DNA of 64,000 nt from Corylus avellana. Taxonomy: Eukaryota > Streptophyta > Magnoliopsida > Fagales > Betulaceae. Where the stretch lies: assembly GCF_901000735.1 (NCBI RefSeq), contig NC_081544.1, positions 20,969,410 to 21,033,409 on the forward strand, written 5' to 3'. Positions 46,166 to 59,607 of this stretch are shown here, piece by piece (the stretch's first letter is position 1; every line of letters starts with the position of its first letter). The position numbers were made by a program, and so were the translations under genes. The notes below the pieces were generated by a model that was not told the DNA's origin, ran no database searches, and saw nothing but the letters and a program-made list of their open reading frames with translations.

Positions 46166-47390
46166 AAAAAAACTTGCTCATATATTAATGCGCTGTACAT
46201 TAAAAATAAATAAAGAAAACACTAAAAACATAAGCACATGAAAATCTCACCGGTATTAAAATACGATTCTGCAACTCTCCAAAAAAAAAAAAAAAATCCA
46301 AAAAGAAAGCAACAAGTATATTTAAGACATTTCTTAAACTATAAATGTTAGCTTTTACTTATTAAGAGTTTAGTGACCTAACCCTAAAATTAGCTTTGGA
46401 TTTGGTTTGGTCACCTAACCACTCCCATTATTGATTTGTTTTAGTAGTTGGTACAAATGAACGGATTTGTTGTTCCCAATCCATATCAAGTAGGGCCTAT
46501 TTGACCATTGATAATGGTAAGTGTGAACCAGGCAAAGTGTAAAGTTTTGTTTATTGAGTTCTTCATTGATTGTGTTCAATTGAGCTATATCATATTTTGA
46601 TTTTTCTCCTAAATTATGAGTATACATATAAGTTTATGTTTATATGTTGTAAGTTGTAACCCTTTAGGTCAACCCGAAATGCTACCAATGGGCAGGAGCG
46701 GATCCATTGTTAAATATACATATTTTATGAATTCGTCCCCTAAAAACTGATATATTTGTCTCCCCAAAATTAACATATTATGCGTTATTTTGTTTATATT
46801 CTTTTTCTCTAAGCCATCTTCCCAACATCGTGTTTTTCCTTACATTTATTTGTGCTTTTTTGTGCAAAAGCGTGGAATATGGTGAAAATATATGTTTTTA
46901 TTTATTTTTTGAGTGATTGTTTTGCAGTTATTTGATTTACAATTTTTATTTTTGGTACCATTTTTCTTAAACTCTATAGATCGCGTTTAATTTATTTTGC
47001 TAATTGTTTATATTATTGTGTGTTTGTAATGCTATGAGATTAAATTTAAAAATTGCATGTTTTTATTTTATATAAACAAGCACAAACACACATATAGATA
47101 AATTATATTTATTTATATGCTTTTGTATTTATATAAGTCAATGTTACTAACTTATCAAAAAAAAAAAAAAAAAGTTTGTCCCCTCACATCAAAAATCCTG
47201 CCCCTACCGATGGGATTGTCGTAACTTTGGGACACAAAATTTCTTCAAGCTGGTTTAGAAGAAATTTACTTTAACCAACTATAATAAGTGCTAAGTGTCA
47301 TCTAACATATTTGAATTTTTCAAAAATCAATATTTAGGTTCCTAGGTTAGTAAAATGAAAATAAATAACTCTTAAGAATATTAAATAAAA
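46166..47390. other. gene-free spacer with transposon scraps
   Basis: AT-rich. 'acttatc' plus a run of A at about 47151-47174 resembles a LINE 3' end. Flanking 'tttgtccccc'-like words occur at about 46757 and 47175, but no clean duplication was found. No gene. Confidence 0.4.
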
Positions 47391-47780
47391 GGAGAAATTT
47401 CAGTTTAGTCCCCGAACTTCCACACGATTTGACAAACCCCCAACTTTCAAATATTTCACTTTGGACCCCTAAACTTTCAATTTTTCTCAATTTGGACCCA
47501 TTCGTCAGATTTTAAACATTACATGACGTTTATGCCCCTGAATTTTGTATAAAATTCCAACTTTACCCTTAATTTCAAAACGTTTTTTTATTTAAAAAAA
47601 AACAAAAACAAAAATCAGGGATATTTTGGTCTTTTTTAGTATTTTTAACGGCTAAAATTGACGAATGGGTCTACATTGAGAGCAATTGAAAGTTTAGAGG
47701 TCCAAATTGAGAGATTTGAAAGTTTTGGGTGAGTTTGTCAAATCACGTAGAAGTTTAGGAGGGTAAAGTGAAGTTTTTCC
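47391..47780. mobile_element. Mutator-like MITE, copy D, with perfect 9-bp duplication
   Basis: The 390-bp element starts 'ggagaaatttcagtttagtcc' and ends with the near-complement 'gggtaaagtgaagtttttcc'. Inverted blocks continue inward for about 150 bases. The 9-mer taaataaaa flanks it exactly at 47382-47390 and 47781-47789. Same family as copies A-C. Confidence 0.85.
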
Positions 47781-48388
47781 TAAATAAAACATTAAGAGAT
47801 GACACTTGGCACTTACTAGAATAGGTTGGAAGAAATTTATGTTCGTAACTTTGCGCAATGTTACCGAACTTGCCTCACCGAGTGTAATACCATGGACAAA
47901 CATGTGGTAGTTTGTGAAAGACTAGTTTAATGACACATATAAATAATAAAGCACTCAAACTATCAAGATTTGGATGCACTATTCGAACGTTTCATGAAAC
48001 ATTAAAACTATGCCATGTCAAAGCATGAGAACCTTTGTTTACCATTTTAGCAATCAACATTAGCAACCTTATATGGATCGACCATTTTAACGATACATGA
48101 ACCGTTACAACGATAACATATTTCATGCGAATATAATGCATTCAAAACTTAGAAAACATAGGAAACACTATTTAAAAGCTTTCAGAAACCTTAGCAAAGA
48201 CATTCTCTCACCCATTCAATAGCACAAAGAGAGAGGTCATTTTTATGGTGTTTTGAAGCTAAAAGTGGTCTCTACACCACCAAGAATAAGATTATGAAAC
48301 CATAACCTTTATTTCGTGCCACTTAATTCTATATTTTTATTAATGTGGGTATTTAGCATGTTCGACGTATAATCAAGCTAGATAATAA

Positions 48389-48416
48389 ATGTTCCTAAAA
48401 AAAAAAAAAAAAAAAA
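48389..48416 (+). mobile_element. 28-bp poly-A retro-insertion scar
   Basis: The insert is 'atgttcct' plus a run of A. Direct repeats gctagataataa flank it at 48377-48388 and 48417-48428. Confidence 0.65.
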
Positions 48417-48439
48417 GCTAGATAATAATGAGATCTTGT

Positions 48440-49205
48440 TGAGATCTCGTTTTTAATGAGATCTTGTTGAGATATTTTTTAATAAAAAAACATATTTGTA
48501 ATATTTTTGCAACATCTTTGAAATTTTTATTTTATTTTTTTATAATAAAAAAATCCATTATTTTGGTCATTTTGAAAGAAAAAAAAAAAAAAAAGGAAAA
48601 AATCCTAAAAGAATAAGATAATATTATAAATTGAAAACTCGAGCGACTGAACTTGGAAGTATTGAAAATTGGTGAACTAAAGCGTTACAATATGGTCTAC
48701 TTATACACTGATTCAGGAGACCTTGACGATTTAGTCAAAGGGAATCACAATGAGTATGTGAAAGAACATGTGATGGAGTACATAGACTTGTGTACATATT
48801 TGTTAAAGATGAATTCAGCTTGTAAACGATTTTTCATTCCCTGCGAACTCTCTCGCATTGCTTGCAATGAATTTGATAAAGAATGGTTGGCCCAGCGATA
48901 TGAACGAAGAATACATCAATGGAAGTGGACTCAAGGTAGTGAACAAAATCACCAAGGAGAAAATTTATTTAGAAAATTGCGTTCTAATTGGATTCAAGCA
49001 AGTACTTATTGATGAAAATGGTCTTTGGCGGTACACTTCAAAAACATCTCCAAAAGATAAGGATGAGAAACTGACAGTTGTAACAACAAAAGAATCTTCT
49101 GCTAACAATAATGGAAACACGATATATCTCTGGCTAGATGGAATGTGTAAATTCCATAAATAGGATAAATAGTATTTTCACAAGTTTTATATATTCAGAC
49201 TAATA
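48440..49205 (+). repeat. left arm of a 5-kb inverted duplication
   Basis: This arm matches 52665-53470 in reverse complement (shared 'gagatcttgttgagat', 'gaaaactcgag', 'gaaaattggtgaac', 'ttatatat' blocks in order). It carries broken coding-like sequence: 48653-49012 (DLDDLVKGNHNEYVKEHV) and, in another frame, about 48925-49163 (EKIYLENCVLIGFKQVLIDENGLW). I do not recognise the protein. The frame change suggests a gene remnant. Confidence 0.6.
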
Positions 49206-51364
49206 ATTCTTGATTTTGTATGTTTTTTAATTTAGATTTGACATGCCTCACGTGTAAAGAGCGAAACATAAAGTCTATATTTATCAAATTGTGGAAGGCA
49301 TGTGTGCTGTGGGACAAGACAAGAGGCTGCTGGTTCCACCAAGGCCTATTCTGCCGCTGGGCATACTGAGGGTAATCCAGGTGAAGGTCCAATTTTGGAC
49401 GGGGAAGAGGTTGTTGGATCGGTTGGGGATCGTCCTAATGGGGTCGTTGGGTTCCCTAGTGCCAAATTGCTTGGGGAGCATTCTTTCGCATGTTCTGCAA
49501 AACAGAGAAGATTCAAAGTCTATAAGAGTTCTCGACGGCCGATGGGCCCTTCTTTTGACAGTCCATCTGGTCTTGCTACTGATAGTCCTGCTAGTCCACC
49601 TTCTCCGTCTATTGGTGCTGGAGATCTGAGGATCACTCCACTAGCTATGTGACTTCCCAACAAACGAGAATCTATATTTTGGACTCCATAAATTCATCGT
49701 CTTCCATGGAGATTAGTGATGCTATAGATGGTCCTTCAACCAATGATCGTCCGATTGGTGGGGGTGGCTGTGCCCAACAACCACCGCTTGGTTCTTAAGC
49801 GACTTGCCCTGAGTCGCTGGGTTCTGCACAATGGTCCTAACAATCCATAAAGGATGTAGACCCTTTAGGCGCCTGTCAGATGAGATCTCCTCTGTAGCCA
49901 AATCTGGAACAGTGAATGCAACCTCCTTGAGTTGACTTGGAGCCAACTAGCAGGGTCGGATAAACCTCCAGTGCAAACTTCGATGGCTTTGATTAGAAGT
50001 CTCACCTCTTTCCCAATTATTTCTAGGATTATAACGCTGAAAATTATTAAAATTATTGTAAATAGAGCCTGTAGAATTGTAGCCCTTCGAATCAGCTTTC
50101 CAATGGTTTTTGAATGGACGAAATCGGGGCCGAAACGAGCCAGAACGGTCGAAATTGCTGAAATTCCCCTAAACTTAGGGGGTCTGCTGAAATCGGGTTG
50201 CCTGAACCGGGTCTAATGAATCGGGTCTGCTGAAACCGGGTGGCCTGAACTGTGGGTTGAAACGCGGGTTAAATTTCAGGTCTGATTTTGGATACGGGCG
50301 TAATGGCGGGTTGGGCTTCACTAGTTCGGGTTTTGATGAAAAGGGTCGGGTTTCAGCGAATCGGTTTTCAGCGGGTTGGGTTTCAGTGCTTATGGGTTTT
50401 TGGTTTTTTTTTTTTTTATCTGGGCTTGGGTTCGTAACACGAACTTTCAGGCGTGTATTTCCATTTTGGGCTGGAGCAGAATGGTTGGCAAAGTGGATCG
50501 GGATTTGGTTTTCGGTTATGATCCAGAATGCGTGGAGCAGGTCGTTCGACCCAATCCGATACCAAAACAGCGCCGTTCCTATTTACTGGAATGGCATCGT
50601 CTGGATAAGAGGCGCTGAAAGATGCCTGTTTGAGTAAGCCCGAAACGGCGTCGTTTTGGTTATCCAGAACAACGTCATTTTAAATAAAACCAAAACCACT
50701 CACCTTGGCAGCAAGACAACATCGTTTGCAGCAGGTTCTTCCTCACTTTGTGAAACGGCGTCGTCTAGGGTTGGGGAATTGGCAGTTTTTCTCAACCCGT
50801 CGTCTTCTTCCTCCAGATGTGCTCTTTTTTTTTTTTCGAATTTTCTTCCTCTGCTTTAGAATGTGAAATTTTGTCTTCTGGGTTTTCTTCTGGATCTTCT
50901 TCTTGATCTTCTTTTGGATCTTCTTCCTCCCACGGAGCAGATATGTGAAGAAATCTTCAGATTAAGACACATACGAAGTTTCTTCCTTTTTCTCACAGTT
51001 TCCTGAAGCAAAATTCGCAGATGGAGAGGCATTATCAGAAAATTCAGGACTAAATTTTTGGGGAAAAATTTTCTCAGAATCATGTAAAGGAAGAGTGAGG
51101 AATTTTCTCCAGTATTTTTGTTCTAAAAAATACGTTTTCCTCAGAGCATCAATATTACCTGTATAATGTAATCCACCGACTGTGTTGATAAGGGGTTTTT
51201 CCTCTGGCTTTTGCAAGGATTGATGCAAATTGTAGAAAGCCACAGAAGAGGCTAAACCAATAACTTGTCTGTGGATTGTTTAATAAATTTCAGACAAAAG
51301 TGTTGGAGGATCTTCAATTGTTTTTTCTGGTTCTTCAATCTTCTCTTGTTCTTCCATATTACTG
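49206..51364 (-). mobile_element. interior of an LTR-retrotransposon fragment and unassigned DNA
   Basis: Next to the primer site at 51365 the minus strand reads MEEQEKIEEPEKTIEDPP, then, with a stop and a shift, SSVAFYNLHQSLQKPEEKPL to 50962 and an acidic EDPKEDQEEDPEENPED stretch to about 50860. It is at the place expected for a gag-like leader protein, but I do not recognise the family. No protease, integrase or RT was found, so the element is incomplete. 49206-50860 holds an open frame at 49302-49652 (Ser/Pro-rich, no domain) and GC-richer 'gaaatcgggttg' repeats. Confidence 0.45.
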
Positions 51365-51378
51365 TGCTTTGATACCAT

Positions 51379-51946
51379 TGTAGGATTCTAAATTATAGGA
51401 TCTTTGTAAATTCTTCAGAAAAGATTTCTCCCGTTAGGGTGGAAATCCGGTGGAGAATAAGAGTGTTTAGAATGCAGAAAAACCAGGAGAAAACTAAACT
51501 AAGATTTCATGTAAAAAATAGAATTAAGAATCTGCATTCTCATGGGACTCTATTTATAGAGTCTCAATACAACTCTTGGTCAAGAGTTACCACTCTTGAC
51601 TTACTACCACCACAAGAAGTAATTTTACTTTCCTGTAAAATTTACATGATCTGGTATGGTGATGACCGCACTAATAATAGTGTGATCATCCTGTACACCA
51701 TCAGTTCTGACCGGTACGAGGATAGCAGGTCATCCGCCTGGGAAAACTGTGTCCGGTATGGGACCGTGTGGGCCCGGAGTTACGGCGCGTCCTTGAGGAC
51801 GGTTTGGACCCATATTTTTATAAATTTCATACTGAATTCAAACAAAGTACCATTTTTGTTTTTAACTATTATTGAGGTACTATGTGATATAAAACGAAAT
51901 CAAGAGGAAAACGAAAAAGTATTTAACCCTCTAATCTAACCCAACA
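51379..51946 (-). mobile_element. LTR of a retrotransposon (5' LTR, minus orientation)
   Basis: It is bounded by tgtagg (51379) and ccaaca (51946), giving the standard TG...CA ends. The adjacent 51365-51377, read on the minus strand, is TGGTATCAAAGCA, close to the tRNA-Met primer site. No partner LTR was found in the window, so the rest of the element is lost or beyond recognition. Confidence 0.65.
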
Positions 51947-52003
51947 TGAACCTAAGTTGGGCCAATTTGGGCTCGTGGACTGGTATAGGCCACTAGTCGT
52001 GCT

Positions 52004-52047
<44 letters not shown>

Positions 52048-52664
52048 GAAACGTATATCACATGATCTTTTCCAAATGGCGGCTTGTAAAAAATAAACAT
52101 GACTCATTAGTCATTATACTAGCAATGAGTACACTATCGCTAAACTCACAACTTCTCAACTTAAAGTAGGTTGCTAGAAGCTCAACTTTTTCCTTAGGTT
52201 GCAGCTCATATCGATGTTCACTAGAGTAATTGTAGCATTGGATGACTAACTTACTGCTAACTCCTGATATTTAATGAAACAATGAAAAATATGAGAAAAC
52301 TTATCAATCTTTATACAAACAGTACTCTATTTTAAACAATGATGATCTTGTCTCTCTTAAATATTTAATTTCGTGAAACAAACCTGTGTGGAACAAATCG
52401 GTAATATAGCAGCTAATTGACAAAATGCTTGCAAATTGAATAATAGTTTATTCAACCTAGAAATGTCAAAACTTGTTTTTAAATTAAACTCAGTTCATTA
52501 TAATTTACTTTAAATAATTTTAAATTCAAGATACTTATCTCTTATCATGGAGCTCTTGCCCTATGAATTTATTGTATTAGTATACTTTCATTGCATTCAT
52601 TGAAAAGCTAACATGATAGAATAGTAAAGGAAATTGATAGATTGAATATTAGTAAATATTGGTA

Positions 52665-53470
52665 TACTGTCATATATAAAATTTGTGAAAACACTGTTTA
52701 TTAAATTCATACACACTATCTAGCCATAGAGATATCATGTTTGCATTGTTATTAACAAAAGACTCTTTTGCTGTTACGATTGTCAGTTTCTCATCCGCAT
52801 ACTCATCTTTTGGATATGTTTTTGAAATGTATAGCCAAAGATCATTTTCATCAATAAGTACTTGCTTAAATACAATTTGAACACAATTTTCTAAATAAAT
52901 TTTGTCCTTGAAGATTTTCTTCACCACCTTGAATCCACTTCCAATGATGTATTATTTGTTTATATCGCTTAGCGATATGATTTTTTGTTATTTTTTTAAA
53001 TAAACAAAATATCCCGATTTTTCGTTAAATTTTCACTGATAACTGGTTTTTGTGTTAATATATCTGCATGTTTAAGAAAGAGACCTACTCACTCGAAACA
53101 ATTTAAACTAATCCAATGTTCACAGATAAATATTTGCCTCTTGATCAGACTTTTTGGCTCAACCAAACTAGTTTAAAACATGAAAACATGATGTTAGATG
53201 AATATTTTCTTAATCTATTTTGTTCACCAATTTTCAATTCTTCAAAGTTCAATCCCTCGAGTTTTCAACTTATAATATTACCTCATTCCGTTATAATTTT
53301 TCGTTAATTTTTTTTTTAAAAAAAATGCCTAAGATACCCCAATTTTTCTATTATATATAAAAAAACAAAATAAAAATTGCAAAGATATTGCAAAAATATT
53401 ATAAATAAGTTTTTTTTTTTTTTTAAAAAAAAAAAAAAATTTATTAAAAAAATATATCAACAAGATCTCA
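52665..53470 (-). repeat. right arm of the inverted duplication
   Basis: On the minus strand, 52670-52927 reads KIYLENCVQIVFKQVLIDEN and onward, the counterpart of the left-arm sequence. Both copies keep much of the same reading despite divergence. The outer end (53340-53470) also belongs to the tandem array that follows. Confidence 0.6.
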
Positions 53471-54981
53471 TCAAAATTGATATCCCAACAAATGTTATAT
53501 GGATTACATGAAGCAATTCTCAAGGGTTATGTTTAGATTTTTTACAAGATAACAAATATTAAATTATGATGAAATGAAATGAATGATATCTAATTGATTA
53601 AAAAAAAAAAAAAGATTAAAATAATTGCTTGAATTTTTCAGATATTTACCTTGGTTCGTTATCACTTGTTTTTTGCAATCAAATGTGCTCAAGTAACCTT
53701 TGAAATTGAGATATGTATATATTTATTTGTCAAAAAAAAAAAAAAAACTTTAACCTTTAACATGTTTTGCACCTGAACAACCAAAACACAGTTATATGTT
53801 AGCTTTAAATCTTAAAAGAAACTTTTTTCTTCTTAATCATATAGTAGATTAAACTTGCTGGGTCAGTTTTGTCTCCTTAACAAGATGAAATAATAGAAGA
53901 ATTTGTTAAATTAAATAGTAATGGAGATTGATATACTGTCATATTTGGCATTTTATTTGATTAGTTTCGTCTCCTTAACATGCTCTAATTGAATTGAAAT
54001 TTTACAGGTAGATATAATATTTTGAGAAGAGCGTTTTGGACTTTCGTTTAACTCATTTTGAGTTCGTTCGACTTAATTTTCATTGGCCCGAAATTTTTGG
54101 TTTATAACTTTTTTATATTTGTTATTTGATATGCTCATGTATCGAAAATTGTTATGGATCTCATCAAAATTGAGATCCATAAAAAATATAACAAGTAAAA
54201 AACAAAATAAAAATTGCAAAGATATTGCAAAAATATAACAAGTAAGTTTTTTTTTATTAAAAAAAATATATCAACAAGATCTCATCAAAATTGAGATCTA
54301 ACAAATGTTATATAGATTACATGAAGCAATTCTTAAGTGTTACGTTTAAAATTTTCAAATAAGTTCTTGCTTAAATCCAACTTGCTAGCTTTAGTTTCGT
54401 AGATATTGTATACAAGATAACAAATATTTAATTAGGATGAAATGAAATCAATAATATCTAATTGATTAAAAAAAAAAAAGATTAAAACAATCGCTTGAAT
54501 TTTTCAGATATTTATCTCGGTTCGTTATCACTTGTTATTTGCAATCGAATGTGCTCAAATAACCTTTGAAATTGATATACGTACATATTTATTTGTCAAA
54601 AAAAAAAAAAACCTTTAACCTTTAACATGTTTTGCACATGATCACCCAAATGAAATAAATGGGATAGAGTATCGAAAAACTTTTTCTCTCTTATCTCAGT
54701 CGTCTCTTTTTGGATGCATACTACCCAAACACCTTTCAAACCCTGAAAGGTGTTTAGGGTTTAGGCTCAAATAACCTTTGAAATTGATATACGTACATAT
54801 TTATTTGTCAAAAAAAAAAAAAACCTTTAACCTTTAACATGTTTTGCACATGATCACCCAAATGAAATAAATGAGATAGAGTATCGAAGAACTTTTTCTC
54901 TCTTATCTCAGTCGTCTCTTTTTGGATGCATACTACCAAAACACCTTTCAAACCCTGAAAATCACTGTCCCACACGCACAC

Positions 54982-55974
54982 ATGGCTGGTCACAGAGATC
55001 CAATCTGGACCGCGGAAAAAGAACAAATTTTAGTAAATATTATTTTTGAAGTGACGAAGGGGGAAGCAATCACCCGTAGTAATCTTGAATGGGAGCTAGT
55101 ACTTCCACAAATGAAACTTCGTACTAGAAGAACAAATCTAAGAATGATTTGGTTAACTAAGAAGTTTAAGCAAATGAAAAGCAAGTTTAAGTTAGCCAAA
55201 GATTTGGCTGATGCTGGGAGAACAGTCAGCTACAATGTCGAGAACATCAGGACCGCTGTGGTGGTAAAGCTTCTCTTTCTTATTTTTCCTAGAATTTTTC
55301 AGGTCAAATAATTTTTAATTGTTTCTTACAACTGGAATTTCATGTCCAGGTATCTCCCGACAGAACTCATGAACAAGTCTGTAAAAATTACGATATGCTT
55401 AATGTACTTCTTGCAAACGAACCCCACAACAACGTCGGCGGGCCTAGGATTTTGGATAACAGACACAGAGGAAAACGACCAATGGACGACGTCAACCTTG
55501 ATGATACCAGTAGCAACGCAGCAAAAAAATTCAAAATACCGATTGAGAAAAACATGGTTGACGCAGCAGTGCCGACGACCCTAACGGATGATGATAAATT
55601 ACTTGCGAAAGCCATGAAAGACCTACACCAGATTTGTGATGCCCTACCAAACGAATATTATGAGTTAGCTATGAAAGCACTTCAAGACCAAAACCTTAGA
55701 GATTTGTTTCTATGTATGGTTCAGAAAGCAAAAGTGAACTGGATACTTGATGAGTTACCGAGCGAAATGAACAAGTTAAGGTAAGTAAATTGATGCATAA
55801 GTGTTCAGTTTAATCTTACAAAATTGCCTACTTTTATTTGAAAATTTTATCTGCACTAAAAGCGAATTTGATTTTAGTATCTTTGTAGAATTTGCCAGCA
55901 GATTTGTTGCTGAAGGCTTCTTTGCAGAATTTGTAGAGTCTAATTTTGCTTGCTTGAATGTATTCTTATTGTAA
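54982..55974 (+). CDS. Myb/SANT-like domain protein, copy A
   Basis: Predicted exons 54982-55263, 55350-55780 and 55878-55974 join in phase and give 269 residues. Exon 1 (MAGHRDPIWTAEKEQILVNIIFEV ... LTKKFKQMKSKFKLAKDLADAG) resembles the Myb/SANT-like DNA-binding domain of plant proteins related to Harbinger-transposon partners. Exon 2 continues with HEQVCKNYDMLNVLLAN, as at the end of that domain, then a basic RHRGKRPMDD segment and a helical C-terminal part. The donor after codon LR (AG/GTAAGT) is strong. If unused, the protein stops at once at 55784. The third exon (SIFVEFASRFVAEGFF) is the least sure. Function is unknown; either a DNA-binding regulator or a transposon-derived remnant. Confidence 0.55.
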
Positions 55975-58900
55975 TTTTGGTCTTATTTTGGGAAGGCCTT
56001 CTGGTGGTGGTTCCTGGTGAGCTTCAATGTTTTCCTCATAGCAGCTCCCTCACAAGACTTCACTCACAATGCAGCTTCCAGTGTGATGTAATTATTTTTT
56101 TGAGAAAGTACCATGGATCTTGTGGATCATGTGGATGTTTGTACTTGAACAGCCGACTAGACAATATGTTATATATTTAGACAATATGTTATATGTTTAA
56201 GTTAGTAACTAGGCATGGAGATGGAATTCATGTAATATGTAATTAATTTGCCTTGTTCCATACTTTAACTTATTATTTGCTCATTTCATTCTCAGTTAGA
56301 AAAGTTTTGGCATTTTGTTCTCTCTCTCTTTCTCTATATATATATATATATATATATAGCCTCGAAACTAAAAAATTGGATCTTATGTAATTGTTTGGAA
56401 TACATCACAGATTAAAAAAAAAAAAAAAACATCTTTGGGGCAATGTTGACGGCAGTTATATGTCCGCTTTAAATCTTAAAATATACTTTTCTTCATGATC
56501 ATATAGTAGATTAAACTTGCTGGGTCAGTTTTGTCTCATTAACAAGATGAAATAGTAGAAGAATTTGTTAAATTAAATAGTAATGGAAATTGATATACTA
56601 TCATATTTGACATTTTATTGGATTAGTTTCGTCTCCTTAACATGCTCTAATTGAATTGAAATTTTACAGGTAGATATAATATTATGAGAAGAACATTTTA
56701 GACTTTCGTTTAACTCATTTTGAGTTCATTTGACTTAATTTTCATTGGTCCGAAATTTCTGGTTTATAAACCTTTTCATATTTGTTATTTGATATGTTCA
56801 TGTACCGAAAATTGTTATGGACCAAAAATTGACACATTTTGTCACAATGTTGGGCACAAAAGAAAAGAAAAAATTAATGATTTGTATGTTCTAAATAATA
56901 GGTTTATGATTCAGGTTAGGATACCCAACAATAATTTCAAGAAATTATAATACAATCAATAAAAGAGAGAGCTTCAACATACCGTAATTGCCATGTCATC
57001 ATCTTTGTGTTTTTATTTTTTAAAGCGAATTCCAAGGCCTATTTCATCAATCTTCTTTAGATATGAAAATAGATTTGATTTTATAAGTTGATAAAAAATT
57101 TCTATGACCAACAACAAAAACTTATTACTTCTTTAAACTTCTCGTTTTTTCTTTTCCATTGTATTGATTTTGTTGGCCAATCTTTTATTCTTCCAAGGTG
57201 GTCTTCGCCTCAAGTTGCTGCAAATCAATACATGAATACTGAGATATTTGGCAAATGCGAGACATCTCATTTGCATATTGCACAAGAACTTCACATTCGA
57301 CTAAGTCACTTTCGGGCTTTTAGCAGTCGTCCATGCTGATGATTGCAAATTCAACACTATGCATTTTTGCAATGAATCACCTAACTGGTTTTATTCTCGT
57401 ATATATTGTATACAAGATAACAAATTTCTAATTAAAATGAAATAAAATCAGTGATATTTAATTGTTTTTTTAAAAAATTAAATCAATCGCTCGAGTTTTT
57501 CAAATATTTACCATGGTTCGTTATCACTTGTTTTTTGCAATCGAATGTACCAAAATAACCTTTGAATTTGAGATACGTACATATTTATTTGTAAAAAAAA
57601 AACCTCTGACCCTTGACATGTTTTGTACCTGGTCACCCAAATCACAGTTATATGTCAGTTTTAAATCATATAATAAACTTTTTTTCTTCATGAACAAATA
57701 ATAGATTAAACTTTCTGAGTCAATTTCATCTCTTTAATAAGATGAAATAGTAGAGAAAATTGTTATATTAAATAGCAGTGGATATTGATATACTGTCATA
57801 TTTCACATTTTATTGGGTCAATTTCGTCTCCTTAGCATGTTCTAATTGAATTGAAATTTTACAGGTAGATGTAATATTCTGAGAAGAACGTTTGGACTTT
57901 CGTTTGACTTATTTTGAGTTCGTTTGACTTAATTGTCATTTGTCTGAGATTTCTGGTCCATATATTTTTTCATATTTGTTATTTGATATTTTCTTGTACT
58001 GAAAATTGTTATAGACCGAAATTCTTGTCCATAAACATTACACCAATATTATTTTTATATTTTTCATATTTTCGTCTTTATCGACAATATGAGTATGTAC
58101 AAGAATATCATATTGTACTGATTTTGTTCATTAATTTTTAATCATTCTAAGTTGGCTTTCACTTCAAGTTGCATCAAATCAACACACGAATGACGAATGC
58201 CAAGATATTTGGCAAAAACGTGGCATCCCATTTGCATTTCGCACCAAAACTCCACATTTGAATAAGTCACTTTCGGGCTTTTTGCAGGCGTCCAAGCTGA
58301 TGGTATCGAAATCAACACTATGCATTGTTAGAATAAATCATCTTGTTGGCTTTATTCTCATAGATATTATATACAAGATAACAAATATCTAATTAAGATA
58401 AAATGAAATCAATGATATCGAATTGTTAAAAGAAAATAAGATTAAATCAATTGCTCGAGTTTTTCTGATGTTTACCTTAGTTCGTTATCACTTATTTTTT
58501 GCAATCAAATGTGCTTTTAAATGTGTGCAAATAACCTTTAAGATTGAGATACGTATATATTTATTTGTTAAAAAAAAAATCTCTAATCTTTAACATGTTT
58601 TACATCTGGTCAACCAGACCACAGTTATATGTCAACTTCAAATCTTATAATAAACTTTTTTCTTTATGAACAAATAGTAGATTAAACTTGCTCGGTCAAT
58701 TTCGTCTTCTTAATAAGATGAAATAGTAATGGAGATTGATATACTGTCATATTTGACATTTTACTCAGTCAGTTTCGTATATGATATTTTTACTGGGTCA
58801 GTTTCGTCTCCTTAACATGTTCTAATTGAATTGAAATTTTACAACTGGATATAATATTCCAAGAAGAACGTTTTGGACTTTCGTTTAACTCATTTTGAGT

Positions 58901-59607
58901 TCGTTCGACTTAATTTTCATTGGCCCGAAATTTTTGGTTTATAAATTTTTTTATATTTGTTATTTGATATGCTCATGTATCGAAAATTGTTATGGATCTA
59001 ATCAAAATTGAGATCCATAAAAAATATAACAAGTAAAAAACAAAATAAAAATTGCAAAGATATTGCAAAAATATAACAAGTAAGTTCTTTTTTATTAAAA
59101 AAAATATATCAACAAGATTTCATCAAAATTGAGATCTAACAAATGTTATATGGATTACATAAAGCAATTCTTAAGTGTTACGTTTAAAATTTTCAAATAA
59201 GTTCTTGCTTAAATCCAACTTGCTAGCTTTAGTTTCGTAGATATTGTATACATGATAACAAATATTTAATTAGGATGAAATGAAATCAATGATATCTAAT
59301 TGATTAAAAAAAAAAAGATTAAAACAATTGCTTGAATTTTTCAGATATTTATCTCGGTTCGTTATCACTTGTTATTTACAATCGAATGTGCTCAAATAAC
59401 CTTTGAAATTGAGATACGTACCTATTTATTTGTTAAAAAAAAAAAAAAACCTTTAACCTTTAACATGTTTTGCACATGATCACCAAAATGAAATAAATGG
59501 GATAGAGTATCGAAGAACTTTTTCTTTCTTATCTCAGTCGTCTCTTTTTGAATGCATACTACCCAAACACCTTTCAAACCCTGAAAATCAATGCCCCGCA
59601 CGCACAC

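Noticed and set aside
49284..49652. Open frames of 65, 112 and 116 codons near 49.3 kb
   Set aside because: No domain, both strands open, inside transposon-derived spacer. They may be a retroelement fragment but are not callable as a gene.
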